DNA of 64,000 bases from Saccharibacillus soli (lineage in GTDB: Bacteria > Bacillota > Bacilli > Paenibacillales > Paenibacillaceae). The stretch spans positions 231,011-295,010 of the forward strand of contig NIOB01000005.1 of assembly GCA_002189105.1 (NCBI GenBank). Direction: 5' to 3'. The notes under the pieces are model-generated. The model was given only the letters and a program-made list of their open reading frames with translations, did no database searches and was not told the origin of the DNA. Position 1 is the stretch's first letter. Each line of letters starts with the position of its first letter. The position numbers and the translations under genes were made by a program. Shown piece by piece: positions 43,411-52,842 of the stretch.

Positions 43411-44196
43411 CTAGACATCTCGTTCCAGTCTGACGCTCAATCCCGTCACTGCCGTCGATACACCCGGAGGCAGCTCCGGCAGACGATTGAGATCCACATC
43501 ATGTGACATATGGGTATAAATCGCCTGAACGGGACGAACCTCTGCCAGCAGCTCGGCGGCTTCATACATGTCGTATACGGACCGGGTTGAATATTCGGCC
43601 TCTTCACGCACAAAGCTTGTTCCCAGTACCAGCAGGTCAGTCTGACGCATCGGTTCGATCTCTTCCGCCGATAACCCGATCGAATCCGGACAGTAGACCC
43701 AGTTGAAGTTTGGCTTCTCAAGCTTATATCCATAGGAGTAACCGTTTTTACCATGATTGACCCGCCAACTTGTAATCTTCCAGCCGCCCAGCGTAAGTCC
43801 AGCGTCCGCCTCACGCAGTTCCACATTGCGTTCCAGCCACGGATAACGCTCCCGGATCGCTTCCAGCACCTCGCTTGGCGCATACAATTGACCCCGGATT
43901 CCCGTCCATCGACATTGATCCGCCCACTCCGGCAGCCCTGCGATATGATCGAAATGCGGGTGCGTCACCAGCATTTGCTCGATGGTGCGAATTCCCCGCT
44001 GTTCCATCTGCATTCTCCAATCCGGCCCACAGTCGATCAGGAAGCGATCTTCACCGGACTCCACCGCAACCATGGAACGCAGCCTGCGGTTAACGCCGCT
44101 TACTCTTGCTTCCATACATACCGAACATTCGCAATACACACGCGGCACGCCCATGGCATCCCCCGTTCCCCAGAACACCAACCGATCCTCTGACAT
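43411..44196 (-). CDS. MBL-fold metallo-hydrolase, PhnP-like
   Basis: 261 residues from ATG 44196 with GAGGGGAAAGG upstream. The opening LVFWGTGDAMGVPRVYCECSVCMEAR, with its CxC…C cluster, is typical of PhnP-type phosphodiesterases; then FLIDCGPDWRMQM, the zinc motif THPHFDHIAGLPEW near residue 78, VNHGKNGYSYGYK, YCPDSIGL (bridging Asp) and YTHMSHDVDL near 235. PhnP cleaves cyclic phosphoribose made by C-P lyase, but no phn lyase genes are here, so a broader cyclic-nucleotide or phosphodiester role is more careful. Monocistronic. Confidence 0.9.
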   Translation of the reverse strand: MSEDRLVFWGTGDAMGVPRVYCECSVCMEARVSGVNRRLRSMVAVESGEDRFLIDCGPDWRMQMEQRGIRTIEQMLVTHPHFDHIAGLPEWADQCRWTGIRGQLYAPSEVLEAIRERYPWLERNVELREADAGLTLGGWKITSWRVNHGKNGYSYGYKLEKPNFNWVYCPDSIGLSAEEIEPMRQTDLLVLGTSFVREEAEYSTRSVYDMYEAAELLAEVRPVQAIYTHMSHDVDLNRLPELPPGVSTAVTGLSVRLERDV

Positions 44197-44416
44197 TCCT
44201 TTCCCCTCTTCCCTCATCTTGTCGAGTGATAAATCTGATAGGCTTATTTCCCCAGCAGTCCAGATCCACCTCGTAGCTCCCTTGATTATAACCGACTTTG
44301 GAAGAGCAAAAACAATCTCCAACCCCTACGGCTCCCTGATGTGCGCTATAATAAAAAGAGAGCTTGAAGTGACCCGATTCCAAGTTCCCTATTTTCCTTT
44401 CCACCAAGGAGGTTCC

Positions 44417-44626
44417 ATGTCTAAATTTTTCAAATCCCTGTTCTTCTGGGTTCCTTTTCTCGTCGTATTCCTTCTGGGCGCTATTCAAACCATGCAGGGC
44501 AGCTCGTTCACATCGATCCTATCCATCCTGACCTCTTCCCTAGTGGCTGCTCTCATATCCGGCCTGGTGATCGGCGGCGTTGTCTATCTGACTTTTGAAA
44601 TGAGCGGCTTCCGCCGTAAGCGATAA
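44417..44626 (+). CDS. Small two-helix membrane protein
   Basis: 69 residues from ATG 44417, with CCAAGGAGG just upstream. Two predicted membrane segments: FFWVPFLVVFLLGAIQTM (residues ~9-26) and VAALISGLVIGGVVYLTF (~43-60), with a basic C-terminus (GFRRKR). A TATAAT box at 44347-44352 and the terminator at 44680 frame it as a monocistronic gene. No recognised family. Confidence 0.72.
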   Translation: MSKFFKSLFFWVPFLVVFLLGAIQTMQGSSFTSILSILTSSLVAALISGLVIGGVVYLTFEMSGFRRKR

Positions 44627-44679
44627 TCAATAGGCGTGCGTCACACATCCGCAATACGAAGATTATTTTCGTCCCCACA

Positions 44680-44718
44680 AAAAAGCGTAGGTTCTGAAAT
44701 CCAGAACCTACGCTTTTT
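44680..44718. terminator. Bidirectional terminator
   Basis: Perfect 17-bp stem AAAAAGCGTAGGTTCTG / CAGAACCTACGCTTTTT with a 5-base loop. It serves the membrane-protein gene and can also stop transcripts from the sulfate operon on the minus strand. The gap 44627-44992 holds this and the palindrome at 44841, and no gene. Confidence 0.88.
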
Positions 44719-44840
44719 GCTGTGCTGTACTATGCCTCATCTATCATGCTGTCTCATCCCCTATGCCTTAGACGATGCGGCACGCGAGTCCATCTCTCGC
44801 TTCTCCCGCTCTTACGCCCTTCCTCCCTTAACCCCCGCAG

Positions 44841-44982
44841 GCGAGCGAAGGAGCGGAGCTGATCTCGAATTGGAGCGACTTTCGGCTTTCTTCCCCATTC
44901 CTCTAATGTTTTATTCCAATAGAGGGGGAAGAAAACGAGCCGGAGCGACAATCGAGATCAGCGGAGCGCCCTCCCCGCTCGC
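44841..44982. repeat. 142-base imperfect palindrome downstream of the sulfate operon
   Basis: Arms of about 65 bases pair imperfectly around a 14-base centre (44906-44919). Exact complementary blocks include GCGAGCG / CGCTCGC at the outer ends, GCTGATCTCGA / TCGAGATCAGC, CGGCT / AGCCG, TTCTTCCCC / GGGGAAGAA and CTCTA / TAGAG. There is no T-tract and no coding potential. It could be a long 3' RNA hairpin or a relic of a small inverted-repeat element. Confidence 0.65.
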
Positions 44983-44992
44983 CCCCCCCTCC

Positions 44993-46105
44993 TCATATTC
45001 CCGCCAATACCTGATACCACACCCCACGCTTGGAATACAGCGATTCCCGAACCTCTTTCCAACCGCCCAGATATTGAATGTCGAACAGTCCCGGCGGCAC
45101 CGGATAATCCGCTTCAAATGCCTTGTACACCGTCTGATTGACCGGACGGAAGCCATTCTCCGCAAATACTTTTTGAGCCTGCTCCGACCAGAGGAAATCC
45201 ACAAACGCCTCCGCCACTTCACGCGTGCCGTGTTTATCCACATTGGCATCGACCACAGCCGCCGGATTTTCGATCAGGATCGTATCGTCAGGTATGATGA
45301 CTTCATACTTGGCGCCCTGCTTGTTACGCGCCAGCAGTTCATTCTCGTAGGTGACCAGCGCATCGCCGACTCCATATTCAAATGCCGCCATTGAAGCCCG
45401 TCCACTCTTATCCAGCGATTCGATATTCGCATGTACCGACTTGAGGAAGTCTTTGGCAAAGGCCGGATCTTTTTTCCCTGTCTTCCGTTCCGATTCCTTC
45501 AGGCCTGCGCCGTAGATGGCATTAATGTCCCACTGCGCTCCGCCCGATGTCTTGGGATTGGGATATAGAACCTTGACGCCGGGCTTCGCCAGATCAGCAA
45601 AGTTTCGGATTCCAAGCGGATTGCCTTCACGTGTGCCAATGGCTACCACCGAACGCGTAATCATCCCATTGTCCGGCTTTTCTTTCCAGTCTTTGTTCAC
45701 CAGCTTGGCTTTGGTCAGCTTGTCGATGTCCCCTTCCAGAGACAGCAGCGCGACATCGGCTTCAAAGCCACCCACGATCGCACGCGCCTGTGTGCCCGAG
45801 GCTTCGTACGATTCCTGAAAAGTCACCGTCTGACCCGTTTCCTCTTTCCACTTTTTCTGGAACAGCGGAATAATGTCCTGTACAGAGTCCTTCACGACAC
45901 TGTAAGCGCCGATGACAAGCGTTACATCCCCCTTGGGCGCTGCCCCGCCGGCATCTTTAGCCGCACCCTCCGGCGTCGAGCAGCCGGTTAGCAGGGTTCC
46001 CCATAAGGCAGCGGCGGCAAGCAGAACCAGGCCTTTTTTTCGTTTGCCCGACTGTAGTTGAATATTGAGGCTTCCGTTATCCATCTGGTGCTTGCTGCTT
46101 TTCAT
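44993..46105 (-). CDS. Sulfate ABC transporter substrate-binding lipoprotein
   Basis: 370 residues from ATG 46105, 11 bases after GAGGGG; a GTG at 46117 is an alternative. The signal ends in LLTGC, so it is a lipoprotein. The CysP/Sbp fold shows VTLVIGAYSVVKDSVQDIIPLFQKKW, SYEASGTQARAIVGGFEADVALLSLEGDID (anion-binding serine region), PKTSGGAQWDINAIYGAG and FEYGVGDALVTYENELL. It binds sulfate or thiosulfate at the outer face of the membrane and delivers it to CysTWA. Unusually, its gene is the last of the operon rather than the first. Confidence 0.93.
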   Translation of the reverse strand: MKSSKHQMDNGSLNIQLQSGKRKKGLVLLAAAALWGTLLTGCSTPEGAAKDAGGAAPKGDVTLVIGAYSVVKDSVQDIIPLFQKKWKEETGQTVTFQESYEASGTQARAIVGGFEADVALLSLEGDIDKLTKAKLVNKDWKEKPDNGMITRSVVAIGTREGNPLGIRNFADLAKPGVKVLYPNPKTSGGAQWDINAIYGAGLKESERKTGKKDPAFAKDFLKSVHANIESLDKSGRASMAAFEYGVGDALVTYENELLARNKQGAKYEVIIPDDTILIENPAAVVDANVDKHGTREVAEAFVDFLWSEQAQKVFAENGFRPVNQTVYKAFEADYPVPPGLFDIQYLGGWKEVRESLYSKRGVWYQVLAGI

Positions 46106-46151
46106 CGTTTGCTTCACCCCTCGCTCTTGTGCGCTCTGCCATGACTTCCCA

Positions 46152-47219
46152 TCAGATCATCATGGACATCGGATCGACCTTAAATCGATTCTCGGCAATC
46201 CAGCTGCGCTGATCGTTATAGAGGTAGGCCCGATGAACCAGCACGCGAACGGGATCTCCGATTTGCAGCGGCTCCTTCTCCAGCGAACGATACGTGATGA
46301 GTTTCTGTCCGCCGATCTCCACCTCCACCAACCATTGACTGCCGCGAAAATGCAGATGCCGTACAACCCCTTCTTCCGTTGCCGACAGCAGCTTGAATTC
46401 ACTTGGGCGTCCAGCCTCCACATATTCCGGCCGAATCAGTGCCCGTGTACCCGGCGATTTGGCGGCCTCATCGAAACCGTGCAGTTGTACCGCATGTTCA
46501 ATCTGCGTCGATTCCCCGATGAATGAAGCAACAAAAGGCGTAGCCGGTTCTTTGTAGATGTCCCACGGCGTCCCTTTCTGTTCGACTCGACCCTGACTGA
46601 TAACCATAATCTCGTCTGCCACTTCGATGGCCTCGTCCTGGTCATGTGTGACGAAGATCGACGTAATGCCGACTCGCTCGATCAGCTCACGCAGCCACGA
46701 ACGCAGCTCCTGGCGAATCTTCGCATCAATGGCGGCAAATGGCTCGTCCAGCAGCAGAAGCTGCGGCTCCGGAGCCAGCGCCCGGGCAAATGCCACACGC
46801 TGCCGCTGACCACCCGAGAGCTGCTGCGGATAACGCTGCTCGAACCCTTTTAACCCCGTCAATTCGACCAGCTCCGTAACCCGATCACGAATTTGAGCTT
46901 TGGACGCTTTTTGCACTTTGAGTCCGTAAGCAATATTTTCAAACACCGTCATATGCTTAAACAGTGCGTAGTTCTGGAACACGAAGCCGATCCCCCGTTC
47001 CTGGGGCGGCAGGTCATTGACCCGTTTACCATGAAATAAAATCTCTCCGGTATCCGGACTCTCCAACCCAGCCAGCATCCGCAGGATAGAGGTTTTACCG
47101 CCGCCGCTTGGACCCAGCAGGCCGATTAGATGTCCCTTTTGAATCTCAAACGAGACATCCTTCACCGCATGGAAACTGCCAAAATGTTTGTCGAGTCCAT
47201 GGACTTCCACATGCTGCAT
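46152..47219 (-). CDS. cysA: Sulfate ABC transporter ATP-binding protein
   Basis: 355 residues. ABC domain with Walker A GPSGGGKTS near residue 36, Q-loop GFVFQNYALFKHMTV, signature LSGGQRQRVAFARALA, Walker B LLLDEPFAAIDAKIRQ and the H-loop VTHDQDEAIEVAD. The linker and C-terminal regulatory domain (residues ~240-355, PEYVEAGRPSEF…LHFRGSQWLVEVEIGG) are TOBE-like. It starts 1 base after the cysW stop, so translation is coupled. It powers the CysT/CysW channel. Confidence 0.95.
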   Translation of the reverse strand: MQHVEVHGLDKHFGSFHAVKDVSFEIQKGHLIGLLGPSGGGKTSILRMLAGLESPDTGEILFHGKRVNDLPPQERGIGFVFQNYALFKHMTVFENIAYGLKVQKASKAQIRDRVTELVELTGLKGFEQRYPQQLSGGQRQRVAFARALAPEPQLLLLDEPFAAIDAKIRQELRSWLRELIERVGITSIFVTHDQDEAIEVADEIMVISQGRVEQKGTPWDIYKEPATPFVASFIGESTQIEHAVQLHGFDEAAKSPGTRALIRPEYVEAGRPSEFKLLSATEEGVVRHLHFRGSQWLVEVEIGGQKLITYRSLEKEPLQIGDPVRVLVHRAYLYNDQRSWIAENRFKVDPMSMMI

Positions 47220-47220
47220 C

Positions 47221-48018
47221 CTAATGCACTTCCCTTCTCTTCTTCGTCCATTCCATAAGCAGCAGCAGGCCAGCCGAGAACGCCGCCAAGATCAGCGCAA
47301 TACCGCCAGCCGCCGAAATATCGAAATTCTCCACGTCCTGGTAGACGAGTGTAGTCGCCGTCTGCGTGCGATTGATGATGTTACCCGAGACTACCAGAAC
47401 GGCCCCAAATTCGCCCATTGAACGCGCTACGGTCAGCACAGCCCCGTACGCAACGCCCCAGCGAATCGAAGGCCAAGTCACCCGGCGGAAGGTCGTCCAG
47501 CCATAAGCACCCAGCGTAGCGGAAGCTTGTTCCTGGTCATCGCCGATCTCCTCAAGCACCGGCATGATCTCCCGCACCATCAAGGGGAACGTGACGAACA
47601 ATGTCGCAATCACCATGCCTGGAAATGCATAAACGATGTCAAAGCCAATGTTAGCAAAAAATGAACCAATCGCCGTATCCGGCCCCACCAGCAGCACAAT
47701 CATCAAGCCGCCAATGACCGGAGACACGGCATACGGCAGATCGACAATGCTGTTCATGACCGAACGCAGACGGCGTCCCAGCCATTTGCCTCGTACCAGA
47801 TAGAGTGCCGTCATGATGCCAAATACACCATTTAACACCGTCACACAAAGCACCACCAGTCCGGTCATCATCAGCGCATGAAGCGCTTCAGGCCGACTGA
47901 CGGCCTCGGCGAAGCCTGACCAGCCATCAGCAAATGCACTTTGTACCATTTTGGCTAAAGGGGCTACCAGCAGCAGGGCAAAGACGAGATAAGTGAGAAT
48001 AATCCATAATTTTCGCAT
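47221..48018 (-). CDS. cysW: Sulfate ABC transporter permease CysW
   Basis: 265 residues, six membrane helices. CysW-type motifs: NGVFGIMTALYLVRGKWLGRRL, SIVDLPYAVSPVIGGLMIVLL near residue 90, and the coupling loop EEIGDDQEQASATLGAYGWTTFRRVTWPSI near 165; then RSMGEFGAVLVVSGNI. It pairs with CysT. Two bases separate it from cysT and one from cysA. Confidence 0.95.
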   Translation of the reverse strand: MRKLWIILTYLVFALLLVAPLAKMVQSAFADGWSGFAEAVSRPEALHALMMTGLVVLCVTVLNGVFGIMTALYLVRGKWLGRRLRSVMNSIVDLPYAVSPVIGGLMIVLLVGPDTAIGSFFANIGFDIVYAFPGMVIATLFVTFPLMVREIMPVLEEIGDDQEQASATLGAYGWTTFRRVTWPSIRWGVAYGAVLTVARSMGEFGAVLVVSGNIINRTQTATTLVYQDVENFDISAAGGIALILAAFSAGLLLLMEWTKKRREVH

Positions 48019-48020
48019 GT

Positions 48021-48839
48021 TTATGCCCGCCCCCCTCGTCGCTGCACCCGATTAATGAACCACAGTAAAAGGAGCGAAAGTGTCAGCAGCAGCACAGATA
48101 CAGCAGCCGCCCCCAGATTATTATCGCTCTCCACCTCACCATAGATAAATACAGAAGCCGTCAAGGTCTTGGCCGGAATATTCCCTGCGACCAGCACCAC
48201 CGCTCCGAATTCTGCCAATGCCCGTGAGAACGCCAGCATGCCGCCTCCGATGATCCCAGGCAGAATCTGCGGCAGAATAACCCGGAAGAAAGTAGCCGCA
48301 CGCGAAGCACCCAGCGTATACGAAGCTTCTTCCGCCGAGGCATCCATCTCCTCCAGCAGCGGCTGAATGGCACGAATGACGAATGGGAAAGTCACAAATA
48401 CCATCGCAATGACGATCGCCGGCTGATGAAACACAATGTCAAATCCAAGCCGCTCTGCGATTCCGCCTACCCAGCTGTTCGGTCCCAGCAGCAGCAGAAT
48501 CATCAGCCCCCCAACCGCTGTAGGCAGCGCAAACGGTAGATCGACCAAGCTGTTTAGCACGGTGCGGCCGGGAAAGCGATAACGGACCAGCACCCAGGCA
48601 ATCATCGTACCCAGCAGTACATTAATCAGCGTGGCAATCAACGCCAGCCCCAAGGTCAGCAGCACAGCCTTCCATGCGATGGGATCGGAGACATTTTCCC
48701 AGAAAGGCGCCCACCCTTCCGAGAACGAATACACGTACACACCCGCAATTGGAAGTACAATCAGAATGACGAAATACAGCAGGACCGTTGTGCGGAAGCC
48801 ATAGGTCCATCCTTTGTGACGCAGCCAAGACGTTTGCAC
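48021..48839 (-). CDS. cysT: Sulfate ABC transporter permease CysT
   Basis: 272 residues from GTG 48839, which has TGGAGGAA 6 bases upstream; the TTG at 48854 is inside that ribosome site. Six membrane helices. Motifs: NVLLGTMIAWVLVRYRFPGRTVLNSLVDLPFALPTAVGGL in outline (residues ~60-100), coupling loop EMDASAEEASYTLGASRAATFFRVILPQI near 175 and RALAEFGAVVLVAGNIP. It heads the cysT-cysW-cysA-binding protein operon. Upstream, near 48912-48945, the minus strand contains GGAATAATTA, reminiscent of a sulfur-regulator half-site. Confidence 0.94.
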   Translation of the reverse strand: MQTSWLRHKGWTYGFRTTVLLYFVILIVLPIAGVYVYSFSEGWAPFWENVSDPIAWKAVLLTLGLALIATLINVLLGTMIAWVLVRYRFPGRTVLNSLVDLPFALPTAVGGLMILLLLGPNSWVGGIAERLGFDIVFHQPAIVIAMVFVTFPFVIRAIQPLLEEMDASAEEASYTLGASRAATFFRVILPQILPGIIGGGMLAFSRALAEFGAVVLVAGNIPAKTLTASVFIYGEVESDNNLGAAAVSVLLLTLSLLLLWFINRVQRRGGRA

Positions 48840-49065
48840 CGGATATTCCTCCAACCAGGGGTGATCTTCAACCCGCGAACTTTCGCTTAGGCGCTTGAAA
48901 TCACCAATTTTTAATTATTCCTATTAGTCTACTCGGTTTAACTTACTGCATAATGTAACAGGGTTAACGATCAGCGTCAATATGCTTTTTTCCGAAAAGA
49001 GATAAACTTTTGCAGGAGCGAAAAATCGCCTGCCGGGTATATACTAAGGAAAAGGAGGAATCGTG

Positions 49066-49467
49066 ATGCTGCATACTTTTGAACTGTCTACGTCCCGCCG
49101 TGATGAAATTGTTGATATTACTCCACAGGTGGAAAACTGGGTACGCCGAAGCGGCATAACGAATGGCCTTGCCTTTGTCTACTGTCCGCATACAACGGCC
49201 GGGATTGCCATTAATGAAAATGCCGATCCTGACGTCAAACGCGACATTCTGATGATTCTCGACGAAGTCTATCCGTGGACCCATCCCAAATATCGTCATG
49301 CCGAGGGAAACACCGCTGCACATCTTAAAGCGATCACATGCGGCTCCTCCCAAACCGTCATTATCGAAAATGGACGTCTGGCGCTGGGCACCTGGCAGGG
49401 TATTTACTTCTGTGAATTTGATGGGCCTCGTTCGCGTACGGTGAAGGTGAAAGTGATGGAGGGGTAA
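49066..49467 (+). CDS. YjbQ/UPF0047 family protein
   Basis: 133 residues from ATG 49066, 7 bases after AAAGGAGG. The family signature is intact: [24 protein letters not shown] near residue 43 and [45 protein letters not shown] near 83-127 (key residues HAEGN-AAH-K, GTWQ-I-F-EFDGPR). Members show weak thiamine-phosphate synthase activity, but the physiological role is unclear. Divergent from the sulfate operon, monocistronic. Confidence 0.95.
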   Translation: MLHTFELSTSRRDEIVDITPQVENWVRRSGITNGLAFVYCPHTTAGIAINENADPDVKRDILMILDEVYPWTHPKYRHAEGNTAAHLKAITCGSSQTVIIENGRLALGTWQGIYFCEFDGPRSRTVKVKVMEG

Positions 49468-49592
49468 TGGTTTCAAACCATAAAAGCGTCGTATATACGT
49501 AAATTAATTGCGTATTTCAACACTTTTTTCTTCTTTTGTTCGTACTATTTTCTCCGTTTTCTTTTACAACAAGAAGAAAACGGAGTTGAATT

Positions 49593-49727
49593 TTGAAAGG
49601 TACTGAAGAGACCGCCTGCCGTATGCTGCGCAAAGATATGGGGTTAACAGATGTTGCCGATACCACAGCACTGCCTTTACAGCGTGTTCGGCAGTTACAA
49701 GCGGAAGAAGGGCAAGCGGAAGAGTAA
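49593..49727 (+). pseudogene. C-terminal remnant of a Rpn / PD-(D/E)XK nuclease-family transposase
   Basis: 44 codons from TTG 49593 to TAA 49727 encode GTEETACRMLRKDMGLTD, then VADTTALPLQRVRQLQAEEG. This matches the tail pattern of Rpn/PDDEXK transposase-family proteins (…A-rMl-kgm-l--Ia--TGLs-eeI--L). The catalytic domain is missing. A GGAG lies 7 bases ahead of the TTG, so it may still be translated. The stretch 49468-49879 otherwise contains only a terminator. Confidence 0.45.
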
Positions 49728-49774
49728 GCAGCTTCCAAGAGATTGACTTGAATCAGATTGAATTAAACGACATA

Positions 49775-49827
49775 AAGCCGCTTCTCTATGATCCGAAGTT
49801 ACCGGAACCGGGAAGCGGCTTGTTTTT
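49775..49827. terminator. Intrinsic terminator
   Basis: AAGCCGCTTC pairs with GAAGCGGCTT across a 27-base loop, followed by GTTTTTG. It is placed between the remnant and the convergent TetR gene. Confidence 0.6.
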
Positions 49828-49879
49828 GCAGCGTCAACAGTCGTACACCGACGCATCGAAGCGTTTCAATACTAATTGT

Positions 49880-50485
49880 TCACTGCCTTGAAGCGAACGG
49901 CTGCACATTCTCGCACAGAAGCTTCACGTGAGCCTCTGCGGCCGATTGAACCTCTTCAAACGAAGCTTTTTCCTGAATATAATACGACACGAATCCGTGC
50001 GCCGACAGGAACAACGTCAAGGGAATGCTCTTGCGCGATTCTTCCGTATGCAGACCTTCTTCATCCAAATGTCCACGGACAATGGAAGCGAACAATTCCA
50101 AGCATCGCCCCTGTTCGCTTCTACAATAGGCCAACAGTTCCTCATCGCGTGTCATAAACATAATTTCATACTGATGAGGATGATCCAGACCGAAGCGAAT
50201 AAATTCCAGCAGCAGCCGTTCTGTCCGTGTAAACCCTTCCGTTTCCGGACCGGTGACGACGCCGTTCAGGCAGCTGGACAAATAGCCAAAATCCTCAACG
50301 ACGATGGCGTAAAACAGCTCCGCTTTCTCCTTGAAATGATAATAAAGAGAACCGTGGCTGTAACCGAGATGCTGTCCGATACTCCGCATGGAAATGGCCC
50401 GGTATCCCTTGGTGATGAATAAGTGTCTGGCTGCCTCCAAGATTCGCTCTCGTGACAATTCCTGCTCTACTGCTCTTCTCGCCAT
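49880..50485 (-). CDS. TetR/AcrR-family transcriptional regulator
   Basis: 201 residues. The N-terminal helix-turn-helix is clear: RERILEAARHLFITKGYRAISMRSIGQHLGYSHGSLYYHFKEKAELFYAIV in outline (residues 12-62, recognition helix SHGSLYYHF). The ligand-binding domain (ERLLLEFIRFGLDHPHQYEIMFM) matches the TetR C-terminal type seen near YtfA-like regulators. It starts 5 bases after the yigZ-like gene and is cotranscribed with it. Target genes and ligand are unknown. Confidence 0.93.
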   Translation of the reverse strand: MARRAVEQELSRERILEAARHLFITKGYRAISMRSIGQHLGYSHGSLYYHFKEKAELFYAIVVEDFGYLSSCLNGVVTGPETEGFTRTERLLLEFIRFGLDHPHQYEIMFMTRDEELLAYCRSEQGRCLELFASIVRGHLDEEGLHTEESRKSIPLTLFLSAHGFVSYYIQEKASFEEVQSAAEAHVKLLCENVQPFASRQ

Positions 50486-50490
50486 AGTCG

Positions 50491-51126
50491 TTATTCCCCT
50501 TCGATGTAGTAAACCGGCTCTCCCTTCGTCACATCGGCCTGTCCTTGCGTCAGATCGGTAATCCAGGCGATGAACGGTTCCGCTTCCGAATAGGGCGGCA
50601 GACAGAGCAGCGTCACCTTATCCGTAAACTGCGTCTCGCCTGTTCTCACTTCCCGGCTGCGAAGTTCGTTCTCCACTTTGCCATGCCAGGTGTAGTCGAT
50701 GGTGACGAACACCTGCGTATGCAGCACGCGAGTGATCTCGTCGCCGCCTTCCACTGCCGCCACGGCGCCGTCAGCGTAGGCACGAATTAATCCACCCGCT
50801 CCCAGCATGATCCCGCCGAAGTAACGGGTGACCACCACCGCCACATTCTTGAGTTCCCGATTCTTCAGCACTTCCAGAATAGGCTTGCCGGCCGTTCCAC
50901 TTGGTTCTCCATCATCCGACTGCTTCTGAATCTCATCGCGTTCGCCGAGCAGATAGGCCGAGCAGTTATGGGTAGCGTCACGATGTTTTTTTTTGATTTC
51001 GTCGATGAAAGCGATCGCTTCTTCTTCCGTTTCGACAGGTCGGATATGGCCGATAAACCGTGACTTGCGAATGACGATTTCTTTTTGCCCCTCATGTCTA
51101 ACTGTCTTGTAACGTTCCAGCATCAT
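50491..51126 (-). CDS. YigZ/IMPACT-family protein (UPF0029)
   Basis: 211 residues. The UPF0029 N-terminal block is intact: KEIVIRKSRFIGHIRPVETEEEAIAFI, the THNCSAYLLG motif and DDGEPSGTAGKPILEVL near residue 72, then NVAVVVTRYFGGIMLGAGGLIRAYADGA; the C-terminal DUF1949-like domain follows. Homologues in eukaryotes restrain Gcn2; the bacterial role is undefined. AAGGAAAGG lies upstream of the ATG. First gene of an operon with the TetR regulator. Confidence 0.95.
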   Translation of the reverse strand: MMLERYKTVRHEGQKEIVIRKSRFIGHIRPVETEEEAIAFIDEIKKKHRDATHNCSAYLLGERDEIQKQSDDGEPSGTAGKPILEVLKNRELKNVAVVVTRYFGGIMLGAGGLIRAYADGAVAAVEGGDEITRVLHTQVFVTIDYTWHGKVENELRSREVRTGETQFTDKVTLLCLPPYSEAEPFIAWITDLTQGQADVTKGEPVYYIEGE

Positions 51127-51327
51127 GTTTCTTCGGACCTTTCCTTATAGTAGAAAGCAGTCCCCCTAGTCCAAATACGCGATAGACCCGCGATTCAGAT
51201 GGGCGAACTGCTTTCCTCCGTCTGGTTCCGATCTTTCGCCCAAAAGCGAATTAACCGGTGGTTATTCTCTTATTAAAACAGGAATTCACGTTTCCGTAAA
51301 GATTCATGTCAGAATTATTATGCAGTG

Positions 51328-52683
51328 TTATTCAGACAGACGGGACTCCAGTTCGGCTTTTTCTTTCTCGAAGCCTGGTTTGCCCAGCAGAGCGAACATG
51401 TTTTTCTTGTACGCTTCCACGCCTGGTTGGTCAAACGGATTGACGCCCAGCAGGTAGCCGCTGATGCCGACCGCTTTTTCAAAGAAGTACACCAGATAAC
51501 CGAAGGTATACGGGCTGAAGTCCTTGATGTTCACGATCAGGTTCGGTACTTGACCATCTGTGTGTGCCAGCATCGTACCCTGGAACGCCTTCTTGTTTAC
51601 GAAGTCCATCGTCTTGCCAGCCAGGAAGTTCAGGCCGTCCAGATCGTCCGGATCTTCTTCAATCGTGATCTGCTCGCCCACGTTCTCGACTTGGATAACG
51701 GTCTCGAAGATATTGCGGCTGCCTTCTTGAATGAATTGACCCATCGAGTGCAGATCGGTCGAGAAATCGACGGAAGACGGGTAGATGCCCTTGAAGTCCT
51801 TGCCTTCGCTTTCGCCAAAGAGTTGTTTCCACCACTCCGATACAAAGTGCAGGGAAGGCTCGTAGTTTACGAGAATTTCCGTACCTTTGCCTTTGCGATA
51901 CAGTGCGTTGCGCACGGCTGCATATTGATACGCTTCGTTCTCTGCGACGTTCGGGTTGGAGAATTCGTCCGAGGCGTCAGCAGCACCTTGCATCATGGCA
52001 TCGATGTCTACGCCTGCGACTGCGATTGGCAGCAAGCCGACAGGTGTCAGAACCGAATAACGGCCGCCTACGTCGTCAGGAATGATAAACGACTCGTAGC
52101 CTTCTTCGTTTGCCAGTGTTTTCAGCGCTCCGCGAGCTTGGTCGGTCGTCGCATAGATGCGTTTACGCGCTTCTTCTTTGCCGTATTTTTTCTCCAGAGC
52201 CGCGCGGAAGATACGGAAAGCAATTGCCGGTTCCGTCGTTGTGCCGGATTTGGAAATGACGTTTACAGAGAAATCTTTGCCTTCGATCAGCTGAAGCAGG
52301 TGCGCGATGTAAGTCGAGCTGATGCTGTTGCCGGCGAAGAAGACCTGAGGGGTCTTGCGCTGCGATTTGTCCTGTACATTGTAGAAGGAATTCGTCAGCA
52401 TCTCGATGGCTGCACGTGCGCCGAGGTAGGAACCGCCGATGCCGATCACGATCAGCACTTCGGAATCGCTTTGGATTTTTTCAGCTGCTTTTTTGATGCG
52501 GGCGAATTCTTCTTTATCGTAAGCTTTCGGCAGGTCGATCCAACCGAGGAAGTCGCTGCCTACGCCGGTCTTGTTATGCAGCTGCTCATGAGCAAGCTTG
52601 ATCGGCTCTGCAAAATAATCGACTTCGTGCTGTGCGACGAATCCGAGCGCTTTGCTGTAATCGAAATGAACGTTTTTGGACAT
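51328..52683 (-). CDS. pgi: Glucose-6-phosphate isomerase
   Basis: 451 residues, full length for the bacillary type. It interconverts glucose-6-phosphate and fructose-6-phosphate. Motifs: [18 protein letters not shown] near residue 77, [16 protein letters not shown] near 137 (phosphate-binding SKSGTT), the catalytic region [18 protein letters not shown] near 282-299 with the active-site Glu, and [19 protein letters not shown] near 410. AGAGGAGG precedes the ATG. It lies downstream of tkt in the same direction but behind a strong terminator. No clear terminator was found after it. Confidence 0.98.
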   Translation of the reverse strand: MSKNVHFDYSKALGFVAQHEVDYFAEPIKLAHEQLHNKTGVGSDFLGWIDLPKAYDKEEFARIKKAAEKIQSDSEVLIVIGIGGSYLGARAAIEMLTNSFYNVQDKSQRKTPQVFFAGNSISSTYIAHLLQLIEGKDFSVNVISKSGTTTEPAIAFRIFRAALEKKYGKEEARKRIYATTDQARGALKTLANEEGYESFIIPDDVGGRYSVLTPVGLLPIAVAGVDIDAMMQGAADASDEFSNPNVAENEAYQYAAVRNALYRKGKGTEILVNYEPSLHFVSEWWKQLFGESEGKDFKGIYPSSVDFSTDLHSMGQFIQEGSRNIFETVIQVENVGEQITIEEDPDDLDGLNFLAGKTMDFVNKKAFQGTMLAHTDGQVPNLIVNIKDFSPYTFGYLVYFFEKAVGISGYLLGVNPFDQPGVEAYKKNMFALLGKPGFEKEKAELESRLSE

Positions 52684-52842
52684 GGTGAAAAGCCTCCTCT
52701 AAATTTGCTGCTTGCGATGCCGCTCTCGCGGCCAAACATCCAGAACCAGCATACTGGATTTCAGGCATAGTGACAAGCGCGACCGATCACACTTTGAGCG
52801 AAAAAATGCCCTCCATGATCCGGTTTTCACCGAACTTTCCAT

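Noticed and set aside
51325-52770. 481-codon open frame on the + strand opposite pgi
   Set aside because: Antisense shadow of a highly biased gene; no start signal and no recognisable motif.
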